DNA of 64,000 nucleotides from Fen-183 sp036504335 (GTDB lineage: Bacteria; Acidobacteriota; Thermoanaerobaculia; UBA5066), in NCBI GenBank assembly GCA_036504335.1, contig DASXVJ010000018.1, positions 175,016 to 239,015 of the forward strand. Reading direction: 5' to 3'. Position numbers and translations under genes: made by a program. This document shows, piece after piece, positions 25,850-34,225 of this stretch. The notes below the pieces were generated by a model. The model did no database searches, had not been told where the DNA came from, and saw nothing but the letters and a program-made list of their open reading frames with translations. How positions within the stretch are numbered: the stretch's first letter is position 1; every line of letters begins with the position of its first letter.

Positions 25850-26137
25850 CTAGATCTCGCCTTCGACGCCCGGCTGGTGGTGGCATTTCTCGACGAGGCG
25901 CTCGAAGGTCGTTTCGTTGATCGGTGTGCCCTCGCTCCACACGCGCGTCACGAGGAACGGCCGGGGCGGGTCGTCGTCCCACGCCCACGCCTGGAACATG
26001 TCGGCGTCCGTCGAGACCGGAACCCCGACGTCCCAGAGCCTTTCCGTCGCGACCTCGTGACCGAACCGGTCCTGTGCGTGCAACACGGCCCTGTTCCCCC
26101 AAAGCAAAAAGTAGGGCCGGGAGGCGGCGATCGCCAC
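25850..26137 (-). CDS. small hypothetical protein
   Basis: About 95 residues from a GTG at 26137. The sequence (PYFLLWGNRAVLHAQDRFGHEVATERLWDVGVP and on to FERLVEKCHHQPG) has ordinary amino-acid composition and G/C-rich third positions, unlike the shadow frames. It lies between pntB, whose stop is 17 bases upstream, and the lipoprotein, so it may be the last gene of the pnt operon. The start is uncertain and no family is known. Confidence 0.5.
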   Translation of the reverse strand: MAIAASRPYFLLWGNRAVLHAQDRFGHEVATERLWDVGVPVSTDADMFQAWAWDDDPPRPFLVTRVWSEGTPINETTFERLVEKCHHQPGVEGEI

Positions 26138-26154
26138 CCCCGTCTTCAGGATTC

Positions 26155-27534
26155 CTACAGCTCGCCGACCGCGGACGCGAGCCGGTTGAGGCTCGTCTTG
26201 GCGTCGCCGAAGAGGAGGCCCGTGACCGGCTTGAAGAACAGCGGGTTCTCGAGGCCCGAGAAGCCCTTCCCGCGCCCGCGCTTCAAGACGATGACGGACT
26301 TCGCCTTGTCGACTTCGATGATGGGCATCCCGGCGATCGCGCTCTTCGGGTTGTCGCGCGCCTCGGGGTTCACGACGTCGTTCGCCCCGATGACGACCGC
26401 GACGTCCGTCGTCGGCATCTCCGGGTTGATCTGCTCGAGCTCGTAGAGCTGCGAGTACGGGACGTTCGCCTCGGCGAGGAGGACGTTCATGTGCCCCGGC
26501 ATGCGCCCCGCCACCGGGTGGATCGCGTACTTCACCTGCACGCCGCGGTTCTCGAGGAGGTTCGCGAGCTCGCGCACGGCGTTCTGGGCCTGCGCCGTCG
26601 CCATGCCGTAGCCCGGGACGAAGACGACCTGCCGCGCGTAGGCGAGCTGCGTCGCGACGTCTTCCAGCGAGACCTCGCGCATCACGCCTTCCTCGCCGGC
26701 CTCCACCGTCGTTGTCGCGCTGCCGAACGCCCCGAAGAGGACGTTCGTGATCGAGCGGTTCATCGCCTTGCACATGAGGATCGAGAGGATGAAGCCCGAC
26801 CCGCCGTCCAGCGTGCCCGCGATGATGAGGACGTTGTTCCCGAGCGCGAAGCCCGTGGCCGCGGACGCGAGGCCCGCGTACGAGTTCAGGAGCGCGATCA
26901 CGACGGGCATGTCCGCCGCGCCGATGGGCAGCACGAGGAGCACGCCGAAGAGGAGCGCGAGCGCGCACATCGCATAGAAGAGGGCCGTGTGGCCGGGATT
27001 GAGGACGAGCGCGATGAAGATGACGACCGCGCTGCCGAAGAGCAGGAAGTTCAGGACGTTCTGGCCCTTGTACGTGATCGGCTGGCCCTTCACGAGCTCC
27101 TGGAGCTTCGCGAACGCGACGAGGCTGCCCGTGAACGTGATGCCGCCGAGCAGGACCTCGAAGCCGAGCGCCGTGACCTTGAACGTGCCGAGGTGCTCGC
27201 CGTGCCGGAGAAATTCCGAGACGCCGACGAGGGCCGCCGCGAGGCCGCCGAACGCGTGGGAGAGCGCCGTCCGCTGAGGCATGGCCGTCATCGGGACCCA
27301 CAGGCCCATCGCGATGCCGATCGTCGAGCCCGCGAGAAGGCCGACGATGATCCACTCGTAGCTGACGATGTCGCGGTGGAGCAGCGTTCCGATGACCGCG
27401 AGCAGCATCCCGAATTCGGCCATGAACATGCCGCGCCGGGCCGTGTCGGGGTGGCTCAGGCCCTTGAGCCCGAGGATGAAGAGGATCGAGGCGCTGAAGT
27501 AGGAGAGCTCGATGAGGAGGGTCTGCGCGCTCAC
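26155..27534 (-). CDS. pntB: NAD(P) transhydrogenase beta subunit
   Basis: 459 residues. The membrane and NADP(H)-binding part of the proton-translocating transhydrogenase, which makes NADPH from NADH using the proton gradient. About eight or nine membrane helices (about 5-260) are followed by domain III with the nucleotide loop VPGYGMATAQAQNAV (about 300-314), MPGHMNVLLAEANVPY, VIGANDVVNPEAR and KRGRGKGFSGLENPLFF. Gene order pntAA-pntAB-pntB is the common three-gene form. The start overlaps the preceding stop. Confidence 0.93.
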   Translation of the reverse strand: MSAQTLLIELSYFSASILFILGLKGLSHPDTARRGMFMAEFGMLLAVIGTLLHRDIVSYEWIIVGLLAGSTIGIAMGLWVPMTAMPQRTALSHAFGGLAAALVGVSEFLRHGEHLGTFKVTALGFEVLLGGITFTGSLVAFAKLQELVKGQPITYKGQNVLNFLLFGSAVVIFIALVLNPGHTALFYAMCALALLFGVLLVLPIGAADMPVVIALLNSYAGLASAATGFALGNNVLIIAGTLDGGSGFILSILMCKAMNRSITNVLFGAFGSATTTVEAGEEGVMREVSLEDVATQLAYARQVVFVPGYGMATAQAQNAVRELANLLENRGVQVKYAIHPVAGRMPGHMNVLLAEANVPYSQLYELEQINPEMPTTDVAVVIGANDVVNPEARDNPKSAIAGMPIIEVDKAKSVIVLKRGRGKGFSGLENPLFFKPVTGLLFGDAKTSLNRLASAVGEL

Positions 27535-27836
27535 TTCTTCTCCGCCGCGGGCTTCGCGTCACGCTTGAACATCTTCAGCATGCGGTCCGTGATGATGAAT
27601 CCGCCGACGACGTTGATCGTCGCGGCCGTCACGGCGACGACGCCGAGGATCGTGCTCGTGAGGTTGTACTTCGCGCCCGCCGTCACGATCGACCCGATCA
27701 GGGAGATGCCCGAGATCGCGTTCGTCGCCGACATGAGCGGCGTGTGGAGGAGCGGCGGAACGCGGGAGATGACCTGGTAGCCGAGGAAGGCCGCCAGGAC
27801 GAAGACGTAGAGGCCGGCGATCAGGACTTCGTTCAT
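27531..27836 (-). CDS. pntAB: NAD(P) transhydrogenase alpha subunit 2 (membrane part)
   Basis: 101 residues with three hydrophobic helices (LIAGLYVFVLAAFLGYQVI, SLIGSIVTAGAKYNLTSTILGVVAV, INVVGGFIITDRMLKMF). It is the split-off transmembrane part of PntA (domain II), forming the proton channel with PntB. RVPPLLHTPLMSATNAISGI is the strongly conserved family segment. It overlaps the genes on both sides by four bases. Confidence 0.92.
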   Translation of the reverse strand: MNEVLIAGLYVFVLAAFLGYQVISRVPPLLHTPLMSATNAISGISLIGSIVTAGAKYNLTSTILGVVAVTAATINVVGGFIITDRMLKMFKRDAKPAAEKK

Positions 27837-28993
27837 CGGGGGGCTCCGGTGGGCGCGGCCGGCGCGAGGAGCGCCGCGACGCGGGGATTCACGGGCTTGC
27901 CGTCGTGCGCGGCGCAGGCGCCGGCCACGACGTCGTCGTTCAGGTTCACGTTCAGGGCGCCGCCCTCTCCCACGAGGAGCCTGAGGAAGGCCGCGACGTT
28001 GCGGGCGTAGAGCTGGCTGGCGTGGAGCGGCACGGTGGCCGCGAGGTTCAGCGGGGCGAGGATCGTCACGCCGTCCACGACGACTTCCTCGCCGGGTTTC
28101 GTCAGGGCGGTATTGCCGCCGGTCGGCGCCGCGAGGTCGACGATGAACGCGCCGGGCTTCATGCCGCGGACGGCGTCCTCCTCGAGCATGAGAGGCGCCT
28201 TGCGGCCGGGGACCTGGGCCGTCGTGATGACGAGGTCGGCGTCCTTGACGCGCTGGGCCACGAGGTCGCGCCCGCGCTTGAGCGCCTCCGGGGAGAGCTC
28301 GAGGGCGTAGCCGCCGGCGTCCTGAGTCGGGATGCCGCCGAGGTCGACGTCGAGGAAGCGGGCGCCGAGGGAGCGGACCTCCTCGCCGGCGGCCTGGCGG
28401 ACGTCGTACGCCTCGACGTTCGCGCCGAGGCGGCGCGCCGTCGCGATCGCCATGAGGCCCGCGACGCCCGCGCCCACCACGACGACCTTCGCCGGCGGAA
28501 CCGTGCCGGCGGCCGTCATGAGGAGCGGGAACATCTTCGGGAGCCGCGAGGCGGCGACGAGGACGGCCTTGTAGCCGGCGATCGTCGCCATGGACGAGAG
28601 CGCGTCCATCGACTGGGCCCGGGTCGTGCGCGGCACGAGCTCCATCGCGAAGGCGGTCACGCCGGCGTCGAGGAAGGGACGGAGCCCCTCGGGCTCGTCC
28701 AGCGGGCGCAGGAAGCCGATGACGGCGGCGCCCTTCTTCATGCGGGCGACGTCGGCCGGGTCGGGCCGGTTGACGCAGGCGAGGAGGTCGGCGCCCGCGA
28801 GCAGGGCCGCGCGGTCAGCCTCGATCGAGGCGCCGGCGGCGGTGAAGTCGGCGTCGGAGAAGCCGGCCTCGAGGCCCGCTCCCGACTGGACGACGACGGA
28901 GAGTCCGGATGCGACGAGTTTCTTGACGGTGTCGGGGGCCAGGGCGACGCGGCGCTCGTCGGCGCGCGCCTCCTTCGGGATGGAGACCTTCAT
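27833..28993 (-). CDS. pntAA: NAD(P) transhydrogenase alpha subunit 1 (NAD-binding)
   Basis: 386 residues, AlaDH/PNT fold. The N-terminus MKVSIPKEARADERRVALAPDTVKKL is typical. The NAD site is VVVGAGVAGLMAIATARRLGANVEAYDVR (about 166-194), with YKAVLVAASRLPKMFPLLMTAAGTVPPAKV before it. This is the soluble domain I of a proton-pumping transhydrogenase. The upstream sequence has a TATCAT hexamer ending 10 bases before the ATG and no Shine-Dalgarno sequence, so the operon may start with a leaderless or nearly leaderless message. Confidence 0.92.
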   Translation of the reverse strand: MKVSIPKEARADERRVALAPDTVKKLVASGLSVVVQSGAGLEAGFSDADFTAAGASIEADRAALLAGADLLACVNRPDPADVARMKKGAAVIGFLRPLDEPEGLRPFLDAGVTAFAMELVPRTTRAQSMDALSSMATIAGYKAVLVAASRLPKMFPLLMTAAGTVPPAKVVVVGAGVAGLMAIATARRLGANVEAYDVRQAAGEEVRSLGARFLDVDLGGIPTQDAGGYALELSPEALKRGRDLVAQRVKDADLVITTAQVPGRKAPLMLEEDAVRGMKPGAFIVDLAAPTGGNTALTKPGEEVVVDGVTILAPLNLAATVPLHASQLYARNVAAFLRLLVGEGGALNVNLNDDVVAGACAAHDGKPVNPRVAALLAPAAPTGAPR

Positions 28994-29097
28994 GCGGTGC
29001 CGGATGATACAGAACCGCAGTCGCGGCGCCGGATCTTTGCTTGACGCCCGCGCGCGGGCGCCCCACCTTGACGGAAGAGAGCGCGTCGGGAGGCTCG
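28994..29097. promoter_or_regulatory. divergent promoter region with GC palindrome
   Basis: A 104-base gap separates pntAA (minus) and the erythromycin-esterase-like gene (plus). It holds the perfect 14-base palindrome GCCCGCGCGCGGGC at 29046-29059, a TATCAT hexamer (minus strand) near pntAA, and TTGACG hexamers at 29041 and 29069 on the plus strand. The palindrome could be an operator or a hairpin; the role is inferred only from position. Confidence 0.35.
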
Positions 29098-30444
29098 ATG
29101 GCCATTCTCGAGGCGGCCGGGATTCGTTCGCTCCTCACCGCGGCCGCCCACCCCCTTTACGGGGGATCCAGCGAACTGGATCCTCTCCTCGACACGATCG
29201 GCGGCGCCCGGTTCGTCCTCCTCGGAGGGGCCTCGCACGGCACTCACGAGTTCTACCGGGTGCGCGCCGAGATCACGAAGCGGCTCGTCTGCGAGGAGGG
29301 CTTCCGGGGCGTGGCCGTCGAGGCGGACTGGCCGGACGCCGCGCGCGTGAACCGGTGGGTGCGCGCTCTTCCGGGCGACGAGGAGGCCGTCGACGCCCTC
29401 GGCGGCTTCCGCCGCTTCCCGGGGTGGATGTGGCGCAACGCGGACGTCCTCGACTTCGTCGGCTGGCTGCGTGGGCGCAACGACGCGATCGCCGAGGACC
29501 GGGACAAGGCCGGCTTCTACGGCCTCGACCTCTACAGCCTGCACGCGTCGATGGAGGCGGTCGTCGCCTACCTGGAGCGCGTCGATCCCGACGCCGCGCG
29601 CCGCGCCGCCTCGCGCTACGCGTGCTTCGACCGTTTCGGCGGCGACGCGCAGGGCTACGGAGCGTCGACGATGTTCGGGCAGGCCGTCGCGTGCGAAGAC
29701 GAGGTCATCCAGCAGCTCATCGACCTGCACATCGAGGGCGGCCGCTACCTCGCGCGCGAGGGCCGCGCCGCCGAGGACGCGTTCTTCTCGGCGGAGCAGA
29801 ACGCGCGGCTCGCCAAGAACGCCGAGCGCTACTACCGCGCGATGTTCGGCAGCCAGGTTCTGTCCTGGAACCTGCGCGAGCGGCACATGTCCGAGACGCT
29901 GGACGCGCTCGACGACCACCTCTCGCGCGACGGCGAGCCGGCGAAGATCGTCGTCTGGGCCCACAACTCGCACCTCGGGGACGCCCGCGCCACGGAGATG
30001 GGCGACCACGGCGAGCAGAGCCTCGGCCAGCTCGTGCGCGCGCGCCGGGGCGCCGACGCTGTCCTCGTGGGATTCACGACCGATTCCGGCACGGTGACGG
30101 CCGCCTCGGCGTGGGACGGGCCGGCCCAGCGCATGCGCCTGACGCCCGCGGTGGAGGACGCCTGGGAGGCGCTCTTCCGCGAGGTGCCGTACCCGCGCTT
30201 CCACCTCGACCTGCACCGCGACCGCGCGCTCGGGGAGGCCCTCTCCGAGCGGCGGCTCGAGCGGGCCATCGGCGTCATCTACCGGCCCGAGACGGAGCGC
30301 CGGAGCCACTACTTTCTCGCGCGCCTCCCGGAGCAGTTCGACGCGATCCTCCACTTCGATCACACCCGCGCGGTCGAGCCGCTCGAGCGCACGTCGCTGT
30401 GGATGAAGGGGGAGCCTCCCGTCACGTACCCGACGGGCATCTGA
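29098..30444 (+). CDS. erythromycin esterase family protein
   Basis: 448 residues. The fold is that of EreA/EreB-like hydrolases: RFVLLGGASHGTHEFYRVRAEITKRLV holds the conserved active-site His region (SHGTHE, about 45), and GVAVEADWPDA the acidic motif. VWAHNSHLGDARATEMG and SVDHT-like segments later are also family features. True macrolide esterases belong here, but most chromosomal members have unknown ester substrates, so resistance should not be assumed. ATG 29098 follows GGGAGGCTCG; a TTG at 29041 is upstream in frame but overlaps the promoter region. A lipase-like gene begins 12 bases downstream. Confidence 0.85.
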   Translation: MAILEAAGIRSLLTAAAHPLYGGSSELDPLLDTIGGARFVLLGGASHGTHEFYRVRAEITKRLVCEEGFRGVAVEADWPDAARVNRWVRALPGDEEAVDALGGFRRFPGWMWRNADVLDFVGWLRGRNDAIAEDRDKAGFYGLDLYSLHASMEAVVAYLERVDPDAARRAASRYACFDRFGGDAQGYGASTMFGQAVACEDEVIQQLIDLHIEGGRYLAREGRAAEDAFFSAEQNARLAKNAERYYRAMFGSQVLSWNLRERHMSETLDALDDHLSRDGEPAKIVVWAHNSHLGDARATEMGDHGEQSLGQLVRARRGADAVLVGFTTDSGTVTAASAWDGPAQRMRLTPAVEDAWEALFREVPYPRFHLDLHRDRALGEALSERRLERAIGVIYRPETERRSHYFLARLPEQFDAILHFDHTRAVEPLERTSLWMKGEPPVTYPTGI

Positions 30445-30456
30445 TACCTTGGCCCC

Positions 30457-31320
30457 TTGAACGATCCCGGGAACGCGGTCCGGCCTCGCCGGTCCCCGAC
30501 GCCGCTCGACAAGGGCATCAGCGCCCTGAACGCGATGGTCGGCGACCACCTCGACCGGCGCGGGAACGGCCTCTCGATCGGGATGGAGTGCATCGGGTTC
30601 GGGGGACCGCCCACGCCGAAGCTCTGCGTTCTCGTCCACGGCCTCGGCTGCACCGAGGACGTCTTCGACTTCCCGGGCCGGAAGGGCGTCTCGTACGGCG
30701 CGCTCCTCGAGCGGGACCTCGGCTACACGCCGGTCGCGGTGCGCTACAACACGGGCCTCGCCATCGCGCGGAACGGGCGCCTCCTCGCCACACGCCTCGA
30801 CGAGCTCGTGGCGGCGCACCCGATCGCCGTCGAGGAGATCGTGCTCATCGGCCACAGCATGGGAGGCCTCGTCGCCGAGAGCGCGTGCATGCTCGAGAGC
30901 GGTTGGGCGGCGCTGGTGCGACACGTCGTCTGCCTCGGGACGCCCCACGAGGGTGCGGATCTCGAGAAGCTGACGCGCACGGCGGCGGACGTCCTCGGCG
31001 CCGTGCCCAGCCCGATCGCGAGGCTCCTCGGAAACGTGCTGAACCTCCGGAGCCGCGGCGTGAAGGACCTCGGCCTCGGCGCCGCGCACGGAGGAGCGGG
31101 CCGGGCCGCGTGGCGCGCGACGGCGCGGCACACCGTCGCCGCGGGGACGTTGACCGAGGATCCCGGGCATCCCGTGTCGAGGGCTTTCGGAGACGCCCTC
31201 GTGCGCGTGCCCGGGCCGGAGACGCCCGACCTCCGGGTCTTTCCGGGAATCCACCACGTCGCGCTGGCCCACGACGGCCGGGTCTACGAGCAGATCCGGG
31301 CGTGGCTCGGCGGCGCCTGA
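30457..31320 (+). CDS. alpha/beta hydrolase, PGAP1-like lipase/esterase
   Basis: 287 residues. The oxyanion region VLVHGLGCTEDVF (about 58-70) and the nucleophile elbow LIGHSMGGLVAESA (Ser about 131) define the fold. Asp is probably in the region of DLRVFPG, and His in GIHHVAL near the end. The N-terminal segment LDKGISALNAMVGDHLDRRGNGLSIGM matches what I recall of bacterial lipases that carry a helical domain in front; here that domain is missing and appears as the next gene. The TTG start sits six bases after TACCTT, without a Shine-Dalgarno sequence. Confidence 0.85.
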   Translation: MNDPGNAVRPRRSPTPLDKGISALNAMVGDHLDRRGNGLSIGMECIGFGGPPTPKLCVLVHGLGCTEDVFDFPGRKGVSYGALLERDLGYTPVAVRYNTGLAIARNGRLLATRLDELVAAHPIAVEEIVLIGHSMGGLVAESACMLESGWAALVRHVVCLGTPHEGADLEKLTRTAADVLGAVPSPIARLLGNVLNLRSRGVKDLGLGAAHGGAGRAAWRATARHTVAAGTLTEDPGHPVSRAFGDALVRVPGPETPDLRVFPGIHHVALAHDGRVYEQIRAWLGGA

Positions 31321-31332
31321 AGGAAGGCTGCG

Positions 31333-31617
31333 ATGGAAGAACGGACGGTCCGCAGGCTGCGCGGCGCGGTGGCGCTCGTGACGGACGCGGTTGACGCGGC
31401 CGCGACGGAGACCCACAGGGTCCACGAGGTGTTCGCACGGCGGCCGTACGCCGTGCTCGAGCGGGTCGGGCCGATCGCCGCGCCCGTGAGGGCGGTCGAG
31501 GGGATCCATTCCGCGGTGATGGAGACCGTCTACGGCAGCGTCCGTATCCTCAACGCCATCGTCGGCGCCGTCGTCACGACGGCGATCGACCGGCTGGGAA
31601 CGGGGCCGAAAGCCTAG
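31333..31617 (+). CDS. small helical partner of the lipase (split domain)
   Basis: 94 residues, largely helical and hydrophobic-amphipathic: LVTDAVDAAATETHRVHEVFARRP, then VEGIHSAVMETVYGSVRILNAIVGAVVTTAIDRL. It resembles the helical region that precedes the hydrolase domain in larger lipases of other bacteria (from memory), where the pattern is roughly VDAT-x-GVTDLVEAMH then GLVYRSIRGVTRLV. It is 12 bases downstream of the lipase and probably acts with it, perhaps by membrane association. It shares its stop with the convergent mgtC gene (CTAG, 31614-31617). Confidence 0.7.
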   Translation: MEERTVRRLRGAVALVTDAVDAAATETHRVHEVFARRPYAVLERVGPIAAPVRAVEGIHSAVMETVYGSVRILNAIVGAVVTTAIDRLGTGPKA

Positions 31618-32084
31618 CTGGCCATCCCGCCGTCCGCGCCCCGCCGGTCCTCGAGTCGGACTGCGAGCGCGAGGACCGCCCACGTGAGGACGGCCGCGAG
31701 CACCGAGAGCCAGAGCTGCGAGAGGGCCGCGGCAGCCCCGACGGCCGCCGTCACCCAGATCGTGGCCGCCGTCGTGAGGCCGTGAACCGCTCCCTTGTCG
31801 ACGAGCTTGAGGATCGTCCCGGCCCCGAGGAAACCGATGCCCGTGATGATCCCCTGCACGACGCGGCTCGTGTCGGCCGTCGAGAAGCCGGCCTCGCGCC
31901 CCGCGAGAACGAAGAGCGCGGCGCCGACCGCGACGAGGATGTGCGTGCGGAAGCCGGCGGCGCTGTGAACCTTCTCCCGCTGCGCGCCGATCAGCCCGCC
32001 GAGGAGCCCCGCGGCGAAAAGCCTCACCGCGTCGGCCCCGAGGCGTGCGATGTCCGGGAGCACGAACACGGAAGGCTCCGGCAT
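31614..32084 (-). CDS. mgtC: MgtC/SapB family membrane protein
   Basis: 156 residues with about four membrane helices. The family signature is clear: LLGGLIGAQREK (about 20-31), AGFRTHILVAVGAALFVLAG, VVQGIITGIGFLGAGTIL and VHGLTTAATIWVTAAVG. MgtC-type proteins affect magnesium homeostasis and virulence in some pathogens, but single-domain chromosomal members are of unclear function. ATG 32084 gives the usual short N-terminus; an upstream extension to 32180 was not used. It is convergent with the lipase partner, sharing the CTAG stop. Confidence 0.88.
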   Translation of the reverse strand: MPEPSVFVLPDIARLGADAVRLFAAGLLGGLIGAQREKVHSAAGFRTHILVAVGAALFVLAGREAGFSTADTSRVVQGIITGIGFLGAGTILKLVDKGAVHGLTTAATIWVTAAVGAAAALSQLWLSVLAAVLTWAVLALAVRLEDRRGADGGMAS

Positions 32085-32134
32085 GTCTCGATCATAGGCC
32101 ACGGCTCGCCGCGGGCGTCGCGCCCCGAGCCGCC

Positions 32135-32350
32135 TCAGCGCTTCAGCGCGAACGCCCCTTTCAGGATCACGATCACCCACGGCGCGCCGTGCATGGCGAG
32201 GTCCAGCCAGTCGATCGGTTTCACGAGCGTGCCCTTGAAGAGCATGTCGAGCTTCTCGACGACGTGCGGCGGCTTGAACGGCGCGAGGCCGAGCGTGAGC
32301 GCCGCCATGATCGCGAGCTGCCAGGGGATCTTGTCGAGGATGTCGCGCAC
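32135..32350 (-). CDS. small conserved membrane protein
   Basis: 71 residues: MRDILDKIPWQLAIMAALTLGLAPFKPPHVVEKLDMLFKG, then a second hydrophobic stretch (WLDLAMHGAPWVIVILKGAF). Small proteins of this pattern are often labelled RND transporter in databases, but nothing in the sequence shows transport. It is 50 bases upstream of mgtC on the same strand, so the two may share a message. The start codon is followed by a plausible N-in topology. Confidence 0.7.
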   Translation of the reverse strand: MRDILDKIPWQLAIMAALTLGLAPFKPPHVVEKLDMLFKGTLVKPIDWLDLAMHGAPWVIVILKGAFALKR

Positions 32351-32430
32351 GGGCGCAGGCTACCGCGGTCCATTCCGTTGCGAGTCTGTCTCAGGTGCGC
32401 CGGTGCGACGACATCCCCTCACGCCGTTCG

Positions 32431-33951
32431 CTACCGGGCGGTGGCCCCCGTCCCGTAGATGCCATCGCCGGTTCTGTTGTCGACGACGGTCGAGTAGACG
32501 AAGAGCGGCCCGTCGGTGGTGTACGAGACCCAGAAGTCGTCCCAGGAGACGTCGTTCGGAGCGGAGGTCTGGATCAGGTCGAAGACGGCCTGCTGGACAC
32601 GGGCGAAGCCCGCGATCGAAATGCTGCCCGAGGTGCCGATCAACGTTCCGTCGTTGCGAAGAGCCTTGAACGTCGCCTTGACCGTGTTCGCCGTCGGGTT
32701 GAAATATCCGATGTTCGTCCGGAATCCGGCCTTCCCGGCGATGGCGGCCGGTGAGTTGTTCGACAGGAGCGGGAGCACGCCGTTGATCGGGGCGTCCGCG
32801 AGGACGGCCGCGGGGACGAGCAGGCCGTTGGTTCCGCCGTCCACCGAGCGCAGGTCGTTGAGGACGCGGGACGAGAAGACGACGGGCACGTCCGACTTCA
32901 GCCGGAGGCTTCCGACCCCGGACACGCCGAAGAGAGAGCCGAGGGCGTCGTTGTAGGAGGCCTGGGATGCGGGCCCGACACGCACCGTCGTCGTGGCCAC
33001 GGGGCCGGCGGCGGAGGCCGCGGCTCCGAAGAAGTCGACGACGACGTTTGCCGCGGTCGCCGTGACGTTCACGATCCTGAGGTCCGACACGAACGACGTT
33101 CCGTTGACGCCCCCTGCCTTGACGACGGTGGGGAAGTAGGTCGTCGACGGGCTCGAGGCGTTCAGGACTCCCCGCACCGCGCCGCCGGGAAACTCGGCCG
33201 TGTGGACGTTGACGTAGAAGCCCGCCGGATTCGAGAGAATCTCGCTCGCGAGCGCAGCGGATATCGCGGTGAATCCGCTCGAGACGCCCGAAACGAAGGG
33301 CGCGGTGAACGGAACGACGACTCCGCCGGAGCTGCCCAGCTGGCCGCGGTGGATGTGTGCCGCGCTGGGCGTGGAGGCGAGGCCGTGAACGATGAGCGTA
33401 TACGTGACGGTGGTCCCGCTGATCGCCACTTGCGCGACGCCGCCGCCGTCCGGGGCGCCGGAGGCCGGCGCCTCTCCCGCTCCTGAGAGGGCCGTCACGA
33501 AGGAGGCCGTCGGCTGCGTGGCCGGGCCGAGCTGGCCGCGCACCGCTCCAGCCGGAAATTCGGCCGTGTGCACGTTGACGTAGTAGGAGGACGGGTTGGA
33601 CAGCAGGTCGTCCACGTCGCTCGCCGTTCCCGTCGTCGAGCCTGTCGCAAACCCGTTCGTGAACACCGGCGCGTGGAAGTCGAAAACGACGCCGCCCGAC
33701 GCGCCGGCTGCCCCCTTGTGGATGTGGGCGAGGGTCGGGGCGCTGATTCCCTTGACGGAAATCGAGAACGTGATCGTCGTTCCCTTGACCGTGATCGCGG
33801 CGAGGCCGCTTCCGTCGGGTGAACCGGAGGCCGCGGGAAACTCGGCGGCGCCGGTCAGGACCGTTGCGAAGGTCTGGGCGCGTGCGCCCCCGGGCGTCAC
33901 CGCCAGAAGAGTCAGCGCGAAGAAAGCCAGCATCGACCTGGTCGCTCTCAT
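32431..33951 (-). CDS. secreted protein with two CHRD domains
   Basis: 506 residues. The signal peptide MRATRSMLAFFALTLLAVTPGGARA directs export. Two CHRD (chordin-like) repeats follow, about 30-150 and 155-270. Each has LAHIHKGAAGASG or SAAHIHRGQLGSSG, and the FYVNVHTAEFPGGAVRGQL-like end. The C-terminal 230 residues (FVSDLRIVNVTATAANVVVDFFG to FVYSTVVDNRTGDG) form a beta-rich domain that I recall as common at the ends of acidobacterial secreted proteins, here unnamed. The function is unknown, probably cell-surface. ATG 33951 has a GGAGGACAG ribosome site; the frame stays open 432 bases further upstream but without coding signs. Confidence 0.85.
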   Translation of the reverse strand: MRATRSMLAFFALTLLAVTPGGARAQTFATVLTGAAEFPAASGSPDGSGLAAITVKGTTITFSISVKGISAPTLAHIHKGAAGASGGVVFDFHAPVFTNGFATGSTTGTASDVDDLLSNPSSYYVNVHTAEFPAGAVRGQLGPATQPTASFVTALSGAGEAPASGAPDGGGVAQVAISGTTVTYTLIVHGLASTPSAAHIHRGQLGSSGGVVVPFTAPFVSGVSSGFTAISAALASEILSNPAGFYVNVHTAEFPGGAVRGVLNASSPSTTYFPTVVKAGGVNGTSFVSDLRIVNVTATAANVVVDFFGAAASAAGPVATTTVRVGPASQASYNDALGSLFGVSGVGSLRLKSDVPVVFSSRVLNDLRSVDGGTNGLLVPAAVLADAPINGVLPLLSNNSPAAIAGKAGFRTNIGYFNPTANTVKATFKALRNDGTLIGTSGSISIAGFARVQQAVFDLIQTSAPNDVSWDDFWVSYTTDGPLFVYSTVVDNRTGDGIYGTGATAR

Positions 33952-34225
33952 GTCATCTGTCCTCCCGGCGTCGGAGTCTGGAGTTCGCGCCGCCGTCCGG
34001 CGATGACAGGGGTCACCGAACATGAGACGCAGTCGCAAGATTGTCTCCGCCGGGCCTGCTCGAAGCTGCCGCGGAATGGCGGCGTTGCAGCGCCCGGGCC
34101 GACAAATCGCGTCGCCCGGCCACGCGATCGGGCTCCGGCGCGTGAGGCAGGACACGGGACGGCCACGGTGGCGCGTGTCCAGGAAGATGGCACAAACCCT
34201 GCTAAACGACGGGCAGCAGAGAGTC

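Noticed and set aside
29098..30444. Calling the erythromycin-esterase-like gene a macrolide resistance gene
   Set aside because: Most chromosomal members are not resistance factors, and no resistance context or mobile element is present.
33951..34008. Inverted pair TGTCATC and GATGACA before the CHRD gene
   Set aside because: Only seven bases, arms 44 bases apart and overlapping the start codon; chance is a fair explanation.
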